DNA of 64,000 nt from Patiria miniata (GCF_015706575.1 NW_024037056.1:3868109-3932108), one strand, 5' to 3'. Shown: positions 29,001 to 39,272, numbered from the stretch's first letter. The notes: generated by a model from the letters alone, not told the origin. Numbers and translations are program-made.

Positions 29001-30326
29001 CTGTCCACTGCAGATTTAATAAAAATTCATTAGGGACTTAAGCCCTTGCGTACAGGATGTTGCTTTAGAGGAAACGTAAGTCAGGTTTTACTGACCGAGT
29101 GCTTCCTAGTTTGCTTTTAACGGATTAAGATTGCTAGATACCAAAATCAATCTGACCGGCATTATAAAAATCTAATACCCATTAAGACATGGGGTTAATG
29201 GATAGCCTGTCCTTTCTACCCGTGATGACAGAACTATCAACGCGTCTCTCCTTACGCCGTGATGACTTCACTCGTTTGGATTGTTCTGAAGTCATCAAAA
29301 GAGAACGGATGAAAGATTACAATACAGCAACACTTATTTCTCATTTTTGTTGTATTGTGATATTTCCCTTGTGAAAACGGAAGCTCATATCTCCTCGCCA
29401 AGCCGTAAGCACGCATGGATGCACCATTTAAAAACCTTTCAATTTATCAATATAGCCTGTTCTGGAACGGAAGAGTTATTTAAGATTCCTCCAACAAACA
29501 GCTCGATCTTAAGGCGGAAATCAAGTTTTGTTAAAGCTATCCACTTGGCGTAAAAATAATTTCTCGCACGAGATGGTTACGAGTGAGTGTGAACTCTGAA
29601 AGTACTAACCAATGCAGCTCGTTGAATAGAACGAGGCAAAAATGAAAGAAAGAAAGCAACGAGTTAAGTGTAGAGTGAATCAAGCATTTCATCAAGAAAT
29701 CAATGATTGAAGATCTGTGTGTACAGATCACTGGTCATACATCGATCATCAAAGGTCAGTGGACGTTGATCACAATATCGATGTTTGTGAGCAGATTGAA
29801 GATTAGAACTCAAAGATCAAGACTATCGATCAACGCAGCTTGTGAAATGTTGTGCAATTACATGACATACAAAATAATGGACGCGCAACGCGCAAAATCT
29901 GAGTCAAACAAAACTTAACGTGCAAAACTCCATAGGGTTGTCTAAGGGGCGTGGCTAACTCGCAAAGCTTTGCCAAATGCACGCACGCCCCAGATTTGAG
30001 AACGCGCTCGAGCGTGGTACCAGTTCAGTAATGGCGCCTAATCGCTGGATAACCCTTCCCATCCCAAAAGTGCATTCCCGTCATCCTTGACCCTCTCGTT
30101 AGATCAACCTTTGATCGATGTGTCTCTCTCTAGCTCTCTCACTGATTATCTTCTGACCGAATCGTTCTGTCTTCTCCTCCCTCCCTCCCTCCCTCCCTCC
30201 CTCCCTTGCAGCCGGAGAAAGCGCCGTCTGCAGCAGCAAGGAGACGAGCCACCGGAGCGGTACAATTACCGGCACTTCATGGCACTGGAGGAGCTGTCCA
30301 AGAACCAGAAGGCCGTGATTCTTTAG
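8027..30326 (+). CDS. Six-TM GDPD-domain protein of the GDE2/3/6 group, predicted pseudoenzyme (14 exons)
   Basis: Exons: 8027-8122, 12901-13004, 13613-13706, 13949-14008, 14416-14520, 15122-15215, 16167-16315, 19419-19504, 19991-20141, 22623-22853, 23912-24021, 24857-25004, 25842-25927, 30212-30326. All junctions are GT-AG and phases agree, giving 542 residues. The layout matches vertebrate GDPD5/GDPD2/GDPD4: a short cytosolic Cys-rich start (CYGC, residues 15-18), five TM helices (about 37-57, 80-105, 119-140, 157-177, 190-208), an extracellular GDPD domain (about 225-475) with N-glycosylation sequons at N350, N372, N398, N429 and N433, a sixth TM helix (481-503) and a basic cytosolic tail. 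Active relatives cleave glycerophosphodiesters or GPI anchors at the cell surface. Here the two catalytic His positions are Y229 (YRGAEQLAPENT) and R272 (YDGVPYIMRD), and the metal-binding Glu is H257 (HTD); D259 remains. I therefore infer no phosphodiesterase activity. The reading frame is otherwise intact, so a non-catalytic role is more likely than decay. The ATG at 8027 is chosen because the 32-residue exon aligns with the GDPD5 N-terminus and splices in phase. Confidence 0.9.
8123..12900 (+). other. Intron 1 of the GDPD-like gene
   Basis: It opens GTAAGC and ends TTCCTCTGCAG. It contains no exon I can support. Contents include a (GTTA)n run at about 10858-10882, a stretch at 10905-11135 with repeated GGGTCAAAGGTAA blocks, and a CpG-richer patch at 11330-11520. 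A 115-codon minus-strand open frame at 11655-12002 resembles no family I know and may be chance. Confidence 0.7.
10905..11135 (+). repeat. Degenerate repeat with GGTCAAAGGT blocks
   Basis: The phrases GATCAATTTCAACCAAACTT, GGGTCAAAGGTAA (10990-11002 and 11119-11131) and GGGTCAAGGTCA recur over about 230 bp next to a GTTA microsatellite. The style matches old dispersed repeats of marine invertebrates. The boundaries are approximate and no TIR or TSD was seen. Confidence 0.4.
16379..16815 (+). repeat. Four-unit diverged tandem repeat in intron 7
   Basis: Units of about 105-125 bp each carry TTGGAGTTAATGATGACAAAAATA, then CCCTTGAGGTTG, then a T-rich end reaching CTGCAG or CTACAG. The four copies start near 16379, 16505, 16630 and 16738. 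The last is shortened. No coding content. Confidence 0.7.
16816..19418 (+). repeat. Rest of intron 7, repeat-rich
   Basis: Direct repeats occur at 17197-17290, 17436-17480 and 17752-17835, sharing GTGGAGAAAC-TTAGGATTTC and GCGTAATATTCAC-TGCTTACCAGGGGC. The block GGCTTCATTGACCTCGTAA to ACTTGTTTCTCCCCGATGGC at 17315-17430 recurs at 20664-20780 in intron 9. Long C, G and A runs occur at 17829-17841 and 18966-18988. No exon was found. Confidence 0.6.
19560..19845 (-). repeat. Dispersed repeat with tRNA-like B-box sequence
   Basis: The stretch contains GTAAAGTGTCTTGCCCTAGAACACAAG, the reverse complement of the GGGCAAGACACTTTAC core found at 17390 and 20740, followed by GGGTTTGAACCCACGTGCCA, which resembles a B-box region. 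GTACCGAAGGTCTCAAAGC near its left end recurs at about 36866-36890. It is probably a composite SINE-like element; ends are approximate. Confidence 0.45.
20142..22622 (+). other. Intron 9 of the GDPD-like gene
   Basis: It contains the repeat core at 20664-20780 shared with intron 7 and the complete Harbinger-like MITE at 22123-22493. The rest is AT-rich unique-looking sequence without a supported exon. Two TAGGCCTA octamers occur at 21308 and 21853. Confidence 0.65.
22123..22493. mobile_element. Harbinger-like MITE with TTA target duplication, copy 1
   Basis: The inverted ends read GGCC, an A-run, then GTCTCCGGTTTCTGGTA at the left and the reverse complement at the right. TTA stands on both sides (22120-22122 and 22494-22496). 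A 3-bp TWA duplication and GGCC ends suit PIF/Harbinger non-autonomous elements. It is about 371 bp and nearly identical to the copy at 33759-34137. It carries no transposase. Confidence 0.8.
23060..23160 (-). repeat. tRNA-derived SINE head or tRNA pseudogene
   Basis: Read on the minus strand it has an A-box-like TGGCTCAGTTGGTAGAGC, a stem CCGGA-loop-TCCGG in the anticodon-arm position, and GGTCAAAACCC where a B box (GGTTCGAANCC) would sit. The acceptor stem does not pair, so it is not a functional tRNA gene. A SINE 5' part is the simplest reading. Confidence 0.6.
24220..24756 (-). repeat. Dispersed repeat family R, copy 1
   Basis: It is the reverse complement of 30831-31367, with shared ends TTAAAG-GCCATGCAATGTAA and GAGTAGAAAGTTGCA and shared interior blocks such as CAGGCAGAAAC-T and GCAAATTTTT near GTTTTCATACATTT. 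It lies in intron 11. No TSD or TIR is visible, so the class is unknown. Confidence 0.65.
26116..26602. mobile_element. Non-autonomous DNA element with about 28-bp inverted ends
   Basis: The left end GGGTGAGTCAAAATGATC continues into TGGACCCAA. The right end is its reverse complement with two mismatches, finishing ACTCACCC. The length of about 487 bp with no open frame fits a MITE. TA precedes the left end but not the right, so the superfamily is not settled. Confidence 0.65.
27712..28036 (+). mobile_element. piggyBac-like MITE, truncated, copy 2
   Basis: The left end is TTAA followed by CCCTCCTGCCTGTTG. The interior is the inverse of 4428-4757, including CAGTCAACAGACAAAAGCAGG and CTGGCTTATCAGTCATCACC. 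The right end stops at GTTTGCATAG, lacking the AGGAGGGTTAA expected from copy 1. Confidence 0.45.
30169..30206 (+). repeat. (CTCC)n microsatellite forming the splice polypyrimidine tract of the last exon
   Basis: About eight CTCC units run directly into TTGCAG, the acceptor of the exon that begins at 30212. The repeat therefore supplies the polypyrimidine tract for splicing of the cytoplasmic tail exon. Confidence 0.8.
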
Positions 30327-30463
30327 CGACGTCTCCCCGGAGTGTGTATACAACAGACAAGGCCTCCTCGATTCCTGTCACTCCGGTGACAGCGTGAAGC
30401 GAAGTGAAAGAGAATTGTGCCTGAACGAAAGACAGATACTCGGCCTTAATAGAATGGGATGTA

Positions 30464-30782
30464 AATAAACCAAACAAGAAAGTCTCTAATGGATTTGTAT
30501 GCAGTACACTTTCTTGTAACCAAAACAAGCGGTTATTTGCTGACCGAATTATGTCAATATCGTCTACTTTTTTTTTTACCGAAGGTCAAATTGTACCGTT
30601 AAAGAAGGATGGCTGGCGTATAATTTGGTCTGCTTGGTTGTCTGAGCCACATGAAATTGCCATAAGACCGATGTGCCAAAGGCTAGCAATGCCTCGTATG
30701 ATTTTTAATCTGTAAATAAAAAAGGAAGCTTTATTATAATTGATTTCACCATACTATGTGGTTTGTTTTTTCTGTAAATAAA
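30464..30782 (+). terminator. Poly(A) signals of the GDPD-like gene
   Basis: AATAAA occurs at 30464-30469, 30715-30720 and 30777-30782, each preceded by TGTA (TGTAAATAAA), the combination used by cleavage factors. They lie 138-457 bp after the stop at 30324-30326. Which is used cannot be told from sequence. Confidence 0.55.
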
Positions 30783-30830
30783 TATCCCGAAAATTGGCAT
30801 CTACGGTGGCAAGTGCTTGTAGCAGTCAAT

Positions 30831-31367
30831 TAAAGAGCCATGCAATGTAACTTTTTTAATGCAATCCTTGAAAATGCACCTTTATGTCCCATTAACCTTA
30901 TTTCATTTTGGGGGCCATTTTCAAGGATATTTTGGTGCCCTTTATGCTAATGCAAATGTCCATGTTCATGTGCAAAAGTATAGTGTGATGTCATTATTCA
31001 GGCAGAAACCTCGATGTTATAGCTATTTCAGCGCAAAAGTTGCCACACTTTTGGATATGTTGCCGTTGAAGCTTTTCTTTCCTCTGATTTGTTGTGTCAG
31101 TACATGGCAGCAAGCCAATGAGCAAATATTTTTCACAAATGTTTTCAATGAACACATTTTTGGGTTCCATTGTAACGAAAACACCAAAAGTGAACAGCGT
31201 CTTCATGAAAGGACATCACAGCAACAACGCCCTCGGTTGTCCGGAAAAGCGTGGAACCTTGTTTTATGTTTTAAAAAAGTGCACTTTTTATTAAAATGAA
31301 CAAAAAAAAGATGTCAAATAGTTTTCATACATTTCACAGGAGTAGAAAGTTGCAAAAAAAGTGTGAA
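30831..31367 (+). repeat. Dispersed repeat family R, copy 2
   Basis: Forward copy of the family at 24220-24756 (inverse) and 42271-42635 (partial). It contains a 146-codon open frame at 30859-31299 that is not shared as an open frame by the other copies, so I treat it as chance. Confidence 0.65.
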
Positions 31368-33758
31368 TGGTGAGAATCTGGAGGGCAAGACGCAGTCTTG
31401 TTTTGCATAATTTATCGCCGAATCTGCTCGCATATCATAGACCCTTGCCGGGGCCCCGGCTATATTACCGAGTTCATACAAATTAAAGCGTTCAACTTAA
31501 ATGTACGGCACGCATGGTAAAGTGTACAGTCTGTAAATTAAAATTTGAGGACATTATTTTTGGGTTGCTGTTTAGTAGTGTGTACTGTAAACTGTAAAAA
31601 AAAAATAGACATCATCTACTCAGAGATGATGCAATAATGAAGTGTAATACATGTCCATTATGTTTGTTTTTTTTTATCGTTCGTGCAATATTTCGAGAGC
31701 TAGAATGTATCAGATTAATACCGCAACTGTTGGCGTCATATCTGCTCAGGTGATCTTAATCAAGTTTGTGAAGTGTTAAGTGAAAGACTTTTCATGCATA
31801 CACGAAGCCCAGCTTCTTGCCGTTTTTAACCGTAGTCAAGACACGTTCACACCTCGTGTTCTTGCTTTCATCTGGTTCAGCAGAGGATGAGATTGCTAGT
31901 AGGCCTACTCATCAGTATTTGGGTTAGAGAATGAGCACAGAGTGCGACGACTGGTTGTGAGAATAGCAGCGTACAGAATAAGGCGAAGTTATGTTCAACT
32001 GCCCTGCGAACTTATTACGCGGGACTTAGCTTAGTTTAAGTAACGTGTCACCAAGGTTTGAAATAAGCCCATACTCACTTAATTCACTTAAGTAAATGTT
32101 GGTAAATGGGTAAGTGTGCCATGCCATTTCATTTTTAACCACGCCCACTACACACACGCAGTAGCATTAAAAAGCATTGGGTCCTGAGAACCAGAAGTAG
32201 TACAACTGCAAAGGGACGTGTTAAGCCAATGGGCGCGTGTTTGACGCAGTCTGTCTTACGAACCGGATAGACCACAGGTGTCATATACGCGCAGGCCGCA
32301 CGCAGATGGCGAGCGCGGGCGCAGTGCTTTCTTGACCAATAGGGTTTCTAAATAACACGCGCGCCTCAACTTCAGGACGCGTCTGGCATTCGTGTGAGCG
32401 CGGCCGGCACCGCATCGATATTTAATAGCGACCGTCAGATTTAATCTATCTCGCTGTTCGAGTAACCTTTTACTTTTCAATCAACTATTCGCGATTCGCC
32501 AGTTTCTTCTTTTTAATTATCAAATTATACGAAACGATATACATCGAAGGTCGGCTGTCGTGTTGATATTAAAATGTAATCATGTTTCCCACTAACCTTT
32601 ACCTGTCATTAAGTGCATGCAGCACGGGCAGGTTTCGACTTTGAGAGTCCGTGATTTAATATTTTTTTTAAGAGAGCTGGAACCTCGCAGGGAAATATCG
32701 TTTGGAAGATTGAAAACGGCAATAAGATAAATGAATCGTGTACGTTGCCATAACATGACTTCCTCTGTCACTAATGGTGCTCTAAAAATAAATTGAATTT
32801 GACCTGGAGGTGTTTTTGTTCCTTAAATGTAGTTCGAGAAATATAAATTCAACTTAAAATATCCATCCATTTCGATTTCTCAACTGTATGTTATAAATTT
32901 TGTAGCACTTGTGTATGCTCCATGTATAAATGACATGCACGTGCAACTCATTGTGCAGTGATTTTGTAAATAATTCTTTTTCTGAAAATCAAAAAGAAAC
33001 AGTTGTATAAACAAGGTGTCTTGGCACAAATAAAGATATGGGGAATTAAAATATTCGTGTCTTAGTAAGACTTATTTCGCAGTTGAGAAACAGTTTCAAT
33101 TTTTTTTCATGAACATTTGCATGAATATTTTTCAGACTAATTAATTAGTCTGAAATCAGACTTTTTGAACCTGAGAGAAAGACATTATCGGCATAGAAAG
33201 AAAAGCATCATTTCAGACCTTCCATCTAACTTCAAGACCTTTATATTTAAATCAACAACATCGATCTCGGCTTTTATACCGTTTATATCATGGATTTCTT
33301 GTTTTACAATATGCGATTTTATAACGGACTACAGCCCGATCATCAGTGTTTATTCGTCCTGCATGTAGCCTGAGTCTGAACTTCCTTCGCGTGATTCAAC
33401 CTTTGAATTTAATAAGCAGTCCCATTTTGATTCTGTTATGATAATGCAAGTATGCATAGCCTCAGCATTGTTATTTCTACATAGAGAGAAAAAACAGTCA
33501 TCATTTTTACGTCAACAAAACTCTTCAACCCGAAATGTTGATCAGGAATTTGTGGAGCATTGTTGAAGTACGTACCTCGACAAAGTCGTACGTTCATTTC
33601 CCTTCTTTATTTTCCTCCCATTCCGGGTAAATTTAATGAGGAAATACGTAGGCCATGCGCAGTTAGGAAATGTACTCAATATACGTGATTGGCGGTAAAG
33701 GGGCATTACGGCCTGAATCCCCGAAAATTTCATGTTTTGATTGTTTATACGTATATTA
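31368..33758. other. Intergenic region, no gene seen
   Basis: AT-rich sequence with a short CpG-rich patch at about 32240-32420 and a 26-bp perfect palindrome at 33130-33155. No supported exon on either strand. Confidence 0.5.
33130..33155. repeat. 26-bp perfect palindrome with a TTAATTAA centre
   Basis: TTTCAGACTAATT and its exact complement meet at the centre. TAATTA cores are typical homeodomain targets, but no further support for a regulatory role is available here. Confidence 0.6.
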
Positions 33759-34137
33759 GGCCAAAAAAAAAGTCTCCGGTTTCTGGTATGCGCGCGCGTC
33801 GCCGAAGCCATGCGCGTCGGCAAAATGAAAAAAGGTTTTTTTTCAATACAAGATGATGTTTCAAAACCGCCAAACTCACTGGTTTGACTGGAATTCTGCT
33901 GCTGCACAATTTTAACGTGTTTTTAGAAGGGGTTATGATCGAGAATAAGATTTATGTGGCCTCTCTGGACTCCCATATATTTGCACTAAGTTTAGTCGGG
34001 CACCATTTGCAGTCATCAGCCGACATTTGAAGCAAAAAAAAAAAAAAAAACAGGTAAAAAAAAAAAAAAAAGCCGCGTCGCCGCACCACTTTTGGGGCAA
34101 GCTCCATACCAGAAACCGGAGACTTTTTTGGGGGGCC
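33759..34137. mobile_element. Harbinger-like MITE with TTA target duplication, copy 2
   Basis: Same ends and interior as 22123-22493, flanked by TTA at 33756-33758 and 34138-34140. The two copies differ mainly in A-run lengths and a few substitutions, implying fairly recent activity of the family. The minus-strand open frame inside it also occurs in the first copy and belongs to the element, not to a gene. Confidence 0.8.
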
Positions 34138-34140
34138 TTA

Positions 34141-37100
34141 TTTAAAAGGTCTAGTTGAAAATACGACGGAGTACTTTTTCCTGTTGTTTTCGTTTAATAT
34201 ACGATACACGTTGTGAGTGTGACATAAATTACACAGCTTCAATACTTGCAAACAAATTGTTTCTTACAAGTCCACTGTGCGGCTTGGATCAGAACTACCA
34301 CTCGAACAGCGCGATTTTTTTCGGGACGAAATTGTGACCCCGATACTCCTTCAACTCGCACGGTTCTCGCAATCTCGCAAGAATTACACAAAAACGTCCA
34401 GTTTTTGGATGGTTGTGTGGACGTTCTGAAATACTCTTTCCGGTTAATATTATTTCGTTGAAAATGCGTTTTCCTGGCCGAAATATCCCTTTCAAGAGTG
34501 AGACTCTGTTGAGCACAATCACCACAATCATGCACGTTATTACAACCCACGCTGTAGTTAATAGTGCGCAAGCGTGTCTCGACCTTTCGTCAGTTTTGGC
34601 GCCAAATACATCTTCCGAGTTTCCGGTACAAAAATAATGAAATGTTGAGCACAGGGCTAATCTGTAAAAGAAACTTGGACAGGAATATGTGTCGAGTGTT
34701 CGAACACGATTTTAATTTCCCGCTGACGAGGTAGCAAATGGTTGAAGCGTGACTGCCAATCCCGATCGAATTAATACAAACATGTCATTACTCATGAAAC
34801 CAAGTCTCATATTTTATCGGGCTAGTGTGGTGTCTTTCAAGAATGACGACGTTTTTATGTTTCGAATCATTGATTGTGTTTACTCGGCTGAGGTGAGCTA
34901 TCACGCTTGGCAAATAAAGTTTAATGTCATAATCTCGAGTGGCGGCATGGGCGTTGATCGGTGGAGGATAGGGAGGGGGACGGGTACATCCCCCCCCCAC
35001 ACTTTTTAAAGTGAGGGGATATATCTTTGTCCCCCATTTTTTTTCAAGTTATTATATGGCTCAGAATAGCTGATTCAGTGACTCCGAACTCATAACTGAT
35101 GTTTAAATGATGATCTATTTGTCCAACAAACTTGGTTCAAATGGTCAGAAATTGCCTCAAATTGCGCCACAGAGCGTCTATAATCCATTATTTTTCCCCG
35201 GAGCCCTTGGGCGGGCCCCGAACCTCACACTGTTAATTTTAGGGCTTCGCGCTCGCATTAATTCTGATCGAGGTATGTCCCCCCCCCCCAAAAAAAAAAA
35301 CTTTTTGAGAAGCGATTGACGCCCGTGAGTGACGGATCTGGTCAGTGGTTACATAATAATGAAATTGAGGGTTTGTTTTAACTTCCGCATGTAGAATGGA
35401 GGCAAATTTCCTGTAGTAGGTATACCGTTAAATAATTAAATACAATATTATTAGCAAACGAGGTTATCCAGCAAAAATGATATTCACGGGTTGCAAAGTA
35501 TATCATTATATAATATTACTGTTCTGCAGTTTTTCTTCTTTTTTAGCAACCATTGGATTTGGTTATCCGGTCCATTCATTTCAGACTCCAGGTTGATTAT
35601 TGTAAATATCTGGCACAGGGCCAAGTTAATTTAAATATTGACGCAAGCGCACAATTGGTGTTGCGTCTGCGCCGACTTGCAAAGCGCAGCCAATCAGACA
35701 TCAGAGAAGGCAGATCGTCATGGACCTATAGCAACCAATGAGAACATCGAATCTGCGGTCGTTGTCTTGCCGTGATATCAGCAGGCTCCATTTTTAATAG
35801 GGTGACCAATTTTCTTCAGAGCCGTTTGAGGGGAAATTTAGTGTCGGAAATGAGAAATTGCTTACAAAATCCAACACACAGTGTTTTTCCGGGGGCAGAA
35901 ACGTACCGATTTTCTGAAATGAGTGGCCAAACTTTTCAACATGTTTTGTTGAGAAGAATGAGGTAAATGTACATCGCACTCGACACGACTCGCATATTCA
36001 CCCTCTAAATGCAAAATTACGTCTGTGCATGTTTTTGTGTGATAACCTCGCCCCGTTTATTCCGTAGCCAGCGATCGCCAAACAGTCGTAATCGTAAAAC
36101 TGGAATACATAACTGTTGTGTTCCAACAGACTAGACACAAAACAAATACACATCTGTGGGAACCTTGAGGCTATACATGTACATGCTTTTGAATAATTAA
36201 ATGCAATAACATCAAGGTTGTCAACAACAGTCATGCCTCATGGACGTACATGCCTCATTTGTTGTCAAATAAATTGCGGTGATCCTTCGTTGCCTCCATT
36301 ATAATAATTTCCATAAGTTGAGTGTCGTGTATGTTCTCTGTACATTCACGATGTTTATCTCAAGGAAAGACATTTTAACATTAAACTGCACTTTTGTAAA
36401 TCATCTACCGACATGATACCGACTGAACAGGACCTTCGATAGCATGGAACATCATAATCTCAACCTGCAAATTGGGAGATTCAAAAGGAGCTTATCAAGT
36501 TACGAGGGTATATATATATATATATATTTTATTTTTTGCAAATTCAATGCCAGTCTCTATAATTGAGTAGACAAGGCCGAAGGAGCGAGCAGTAAAGCGA
36601 ATTGACTCGGCATTGGAAAGGATATTACTTAATTAGCTATGTCAAAGAATATACTGGCGATGTTTGTTTTCCGATCAACATCAGCAAAATCACCATTTTT
36701 TTTTTTTATTATGTGTACAACTACAAACACAAATGGTTGAAGTTGAGTGTGGTGTATGTTCTCTGTACATTCACGATGTTCATCCAAAGGAAAGACATTT
36801 AACATTAAACTGCACTTTTGTTTTATTATGTAATAATGTAATAATTGTGGTGCTTAATTTAGCGAAATACACCAAAGGTCTCAAAGCGCTACACAATTAT
36901 TACCCCTGTAATTTGAAGGAAAATATTCACATACTGTTATGTATTTATTCGTAATTTTTTAGTTTATTTACAAATTTTCCTTGCAGGTTGCACAGTGTTG
37001 ATTAAACATATAAGAGGTGCAACAAATGAAATTTGTAACCACAACAAAAATGAACAACATCTTGAATACTTGACCACAAGATGTGCAATGCTATATACAA

Positions 37101-37168
37101 GTTGTGAATACTAATATAAACAGGTGTTTTGTTCGTTTAATTTTAAAACAAATGTAACGTATTCTGTA
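34141..37168. other. Intergenic region, no gene seen
   Basis: Open frames overlap on both strands at 34239-34637, but none resembles a known protein. A direct repeat of about 82 bp (36315-36397 and 36741-36821, sharing GTATGTTCTCTGTACATTCA) and a (TA)n run at about 36511-36528 are present. A fragment like the repeat at 19560 lies at about 36866-36910. Confidence 0.5.
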
Positions 37169-37508
37169 GTGGGGCAGATATAGGGGAAGTATTTGAGATG
37201 ATTGCGCCCTTGATGATACAAGCAAGGAATTTGGCATACAGTCAGAGTATGTCATGAGAAATTGGTATCTGGCCATAGGGCCATCGCAGATTTGTCCTTT
37301 GAAAAAAAATTAATGTAGAATATTAACAAGCAATTTTCAAAACTTTCAAAATGGCTGCCATTGCTTGTTATTCTACTTATATTTTTTCAAAGCACAAATC
37401 TGCAATGGCCCTATAGACAAATATCTTTCTCATGACATACTCTGACTGTGTGCCAAATGCCATGCTTGTATCGTCAAAGGCACAATCCAATCACCTATCT
37501 GCCGATTC
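37169..37508. mobile_element. TA-flanked palindromic MITE, copy 2
   Basis: Second copy of the element at 3462-3764, with matching ends (GTGGGGCAGATA) and the same facing CGCAGATTTGTCCTTTGAAAA blocks. TA is found on both sides. It is more diverged at the right end than copy 1. Confidence 0.65.
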
Positions 37509-38916
37509 TAATACCATCCAAAAGAAACGTAATTTCATTTACGTTATCTAATAACACTATTCTGTTTTTCGAATCGTGGATGTCGCTTTAAAAACAGTGT
37601 TTGCAATCGAGTTGGTATTTAATGACCACTTAATGAGGTAGCAGATGGTTTAATGTAAGTCTACAATTAAGGCCACTGGCAACAATTCCGTATGGTCTAT
37701 TTTTATGAAGAAGGCGCCGATATTGTGTTTAAAGGTACACTATAATTTGCAATTATCCACAAAGTGACTGACGAAATTAGTGTTGAAAAGCATACTTGGT
37801 TTAAAGATAGTAATGACACTAAACTCCCTTTGAAATTATTGTTTCTGGCATGCTGTCATTTGAAGAAAACAATAAAAGAAGTCATATCCAAAGATGCAAG
37901 CATTTTTGGAAATGTCCGTTATAGTAGTTGGTTTTTAATTCGGCGAAGCCGTGAATGGGTGCGCGCAAGCGTTGACACGACGCACACGCGCGCGCGGTTG
38001 CTATAATTTGTCGGCTCAGTGCGTGATATCGCGTATAGGTGCAATCGGCTGAATGAGAAAGTGACCCAGACGCTGATTTTAGGCGCAATTCAAATCTTGA
38101 CTCGGCAACTTTTGAATTGAAATCGAGATCCTAGAATATTTTTTTCTCGGAATATTCAGCATTCACTGAGCGAAAAACTTCATCAGGTTAGTTGTTAAGC
38201 ACCCTTCTTTAGAGTTTGAGCACTTTTGTTGCTTCAAACGAAAACAAAATGCATATATAACAAATGGTATACTTCAGGTATTAATACAACTTGACTTCTG
38301 TAGACATAAGGCCGAGTAAACAAAATAAGTAGTTTCTCGTCCGAGCTTTTCTTTTTAAATGAAGGAGGCGGGCGCTTTTTCCCCGAGTTGGCGGATTTTT
38401 GAGTCCAAGATAATAGATAGATACTTCAATTTTCTAGACTGCTTTCATGATACAAAAATTGTTTCCAAAGAAGCCATAACGCTTTGTTCTTAGCTACAAG
38501 ATGGTTGGGAACAGAATTTTTAAAAATACAAGATATTGACAATGTACGTGCAAAATATATTGCAAATGTATGAATTAAAAAAAATAATTAAAAAGGAGCT
38601 AGGCGGCCGGGGAAAAAGAAGCGGACAGGCACGAGAAACTGTCGGTTTTTATTTTATTTGGCCTGAAATATCTTAGATGCTGTCAGCAGTGCCTTTGGGA
38701 ATTAGAACCGTGACATTTACTTCACCGACGAAGGGATTCTTCCGTGACATTTGAGAACACCACAACATCAAACATGACAATTCACAAGGGGTGTTCTTGG
38801 CGTACACAAATTGAGTTGTCGAGAAAATCGATTTGAATACATAAATAGTATTAAAACAATTGTATCATCACGCAGTGCGTACGGGTGTTGTGAAGCGATT
38901 TTCACAATCTCCTGTA
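37509..38916. other. Intergenic region, no gene seen
   Basis: AT-rich with a small CpG-rich island near 37940-38060. No exon or repeat with clear ends was recognised. Confidence 0.45.
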
Positions 38917-39062
38917 CATTCGGCATTAAGATAAAGTGCATTATGTCCATACATCAATTTTTGGGTTCAAAATATCAAAAACTGAACTCCTTGATTGGTT
39001 TTGATATTTTGAACCCAAAAATTGATGTATGGACATAATGCACTTTATCTTAATGCCGAATG
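38917..39062. repeat. Perfect hairpin, 64-bp arms and 18-base loop
   Basis: The left arm 38917-38980 (starting CATTCGGCATTAAGATAAAG) and right arm 38999-39062 are exact reverse complements. The 13-mer GATTGGTTTTGAT stands at 38992-39004 and again at 39064-39076, bracketing the right arm. Confidence 0.9.
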
Positions 39063-39154
39063 TGATTGGTTTTGATGACGAAAGGACATCGTATCACACT
39101 GTTTGCAGTGAATCAAATTTTTTTTTCAATTTCACTTTCTATATTTGCACAAGG

Positions 39155-39272
39155 GTCTATGTTCCGATACACCTATGTTCTGACACACACCCTAATCCTT
39201 TCCCTATAACCCTAACCCTACCCCTTACCCGGGCAAGGGGTGTCGGAGCACAGGGGTGTCGGAACATAGAGC
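39155..39272. mobile_element. Short palindromic element with telomere-like centre
   Basis: Arms built from CTATGTTCCGACACCCC-like units face each other: two units at 39155-39190 and two inverted units at 39237-39272. They enclose a degenerate CCCTAA stretch. It is a compact MITE-like element, not a telomere remnant, because the repeat is short and enclosed by the arms. Confidence 0.6.

Larger units (their letters stand above)
25928..30211 (+). other. Intron 13 of the GDPD-like gene
   Basis: The longest 3' intron, from GTAAGA to a CTCC-repeat acceptor. It carries a TIR element (26116-26602), a piggyBac-like repeat (27712-28036) and a GATC-rich patch at about 29698-29835. No exon with protein similarity was found, so the 38-codon last exon is joined directly to exon 13. 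Confidence 0.65.

Noticed and set aside
30859-31299. 146-codon open frame on the plus strand
   Set aside because: It lies inside repeat family R and is not open in the other two copies; no protein resemblance.
33542-33907. 121-codon minus-strand frame similar to one at 22073-22273
   Set aside because: The similarity is due to both lying in copies of the same Harbinger-like MITE.
34239-34637. Overlapping frames on both strands
   Set aside because: No family resemblance on either strand and no neighbouring exon-like signals.
39183-39226. True interstitial telomere
   Set aside because: The CCCTAA stretch is short, degenerate and enclosed by inverted arms of a mini-element.
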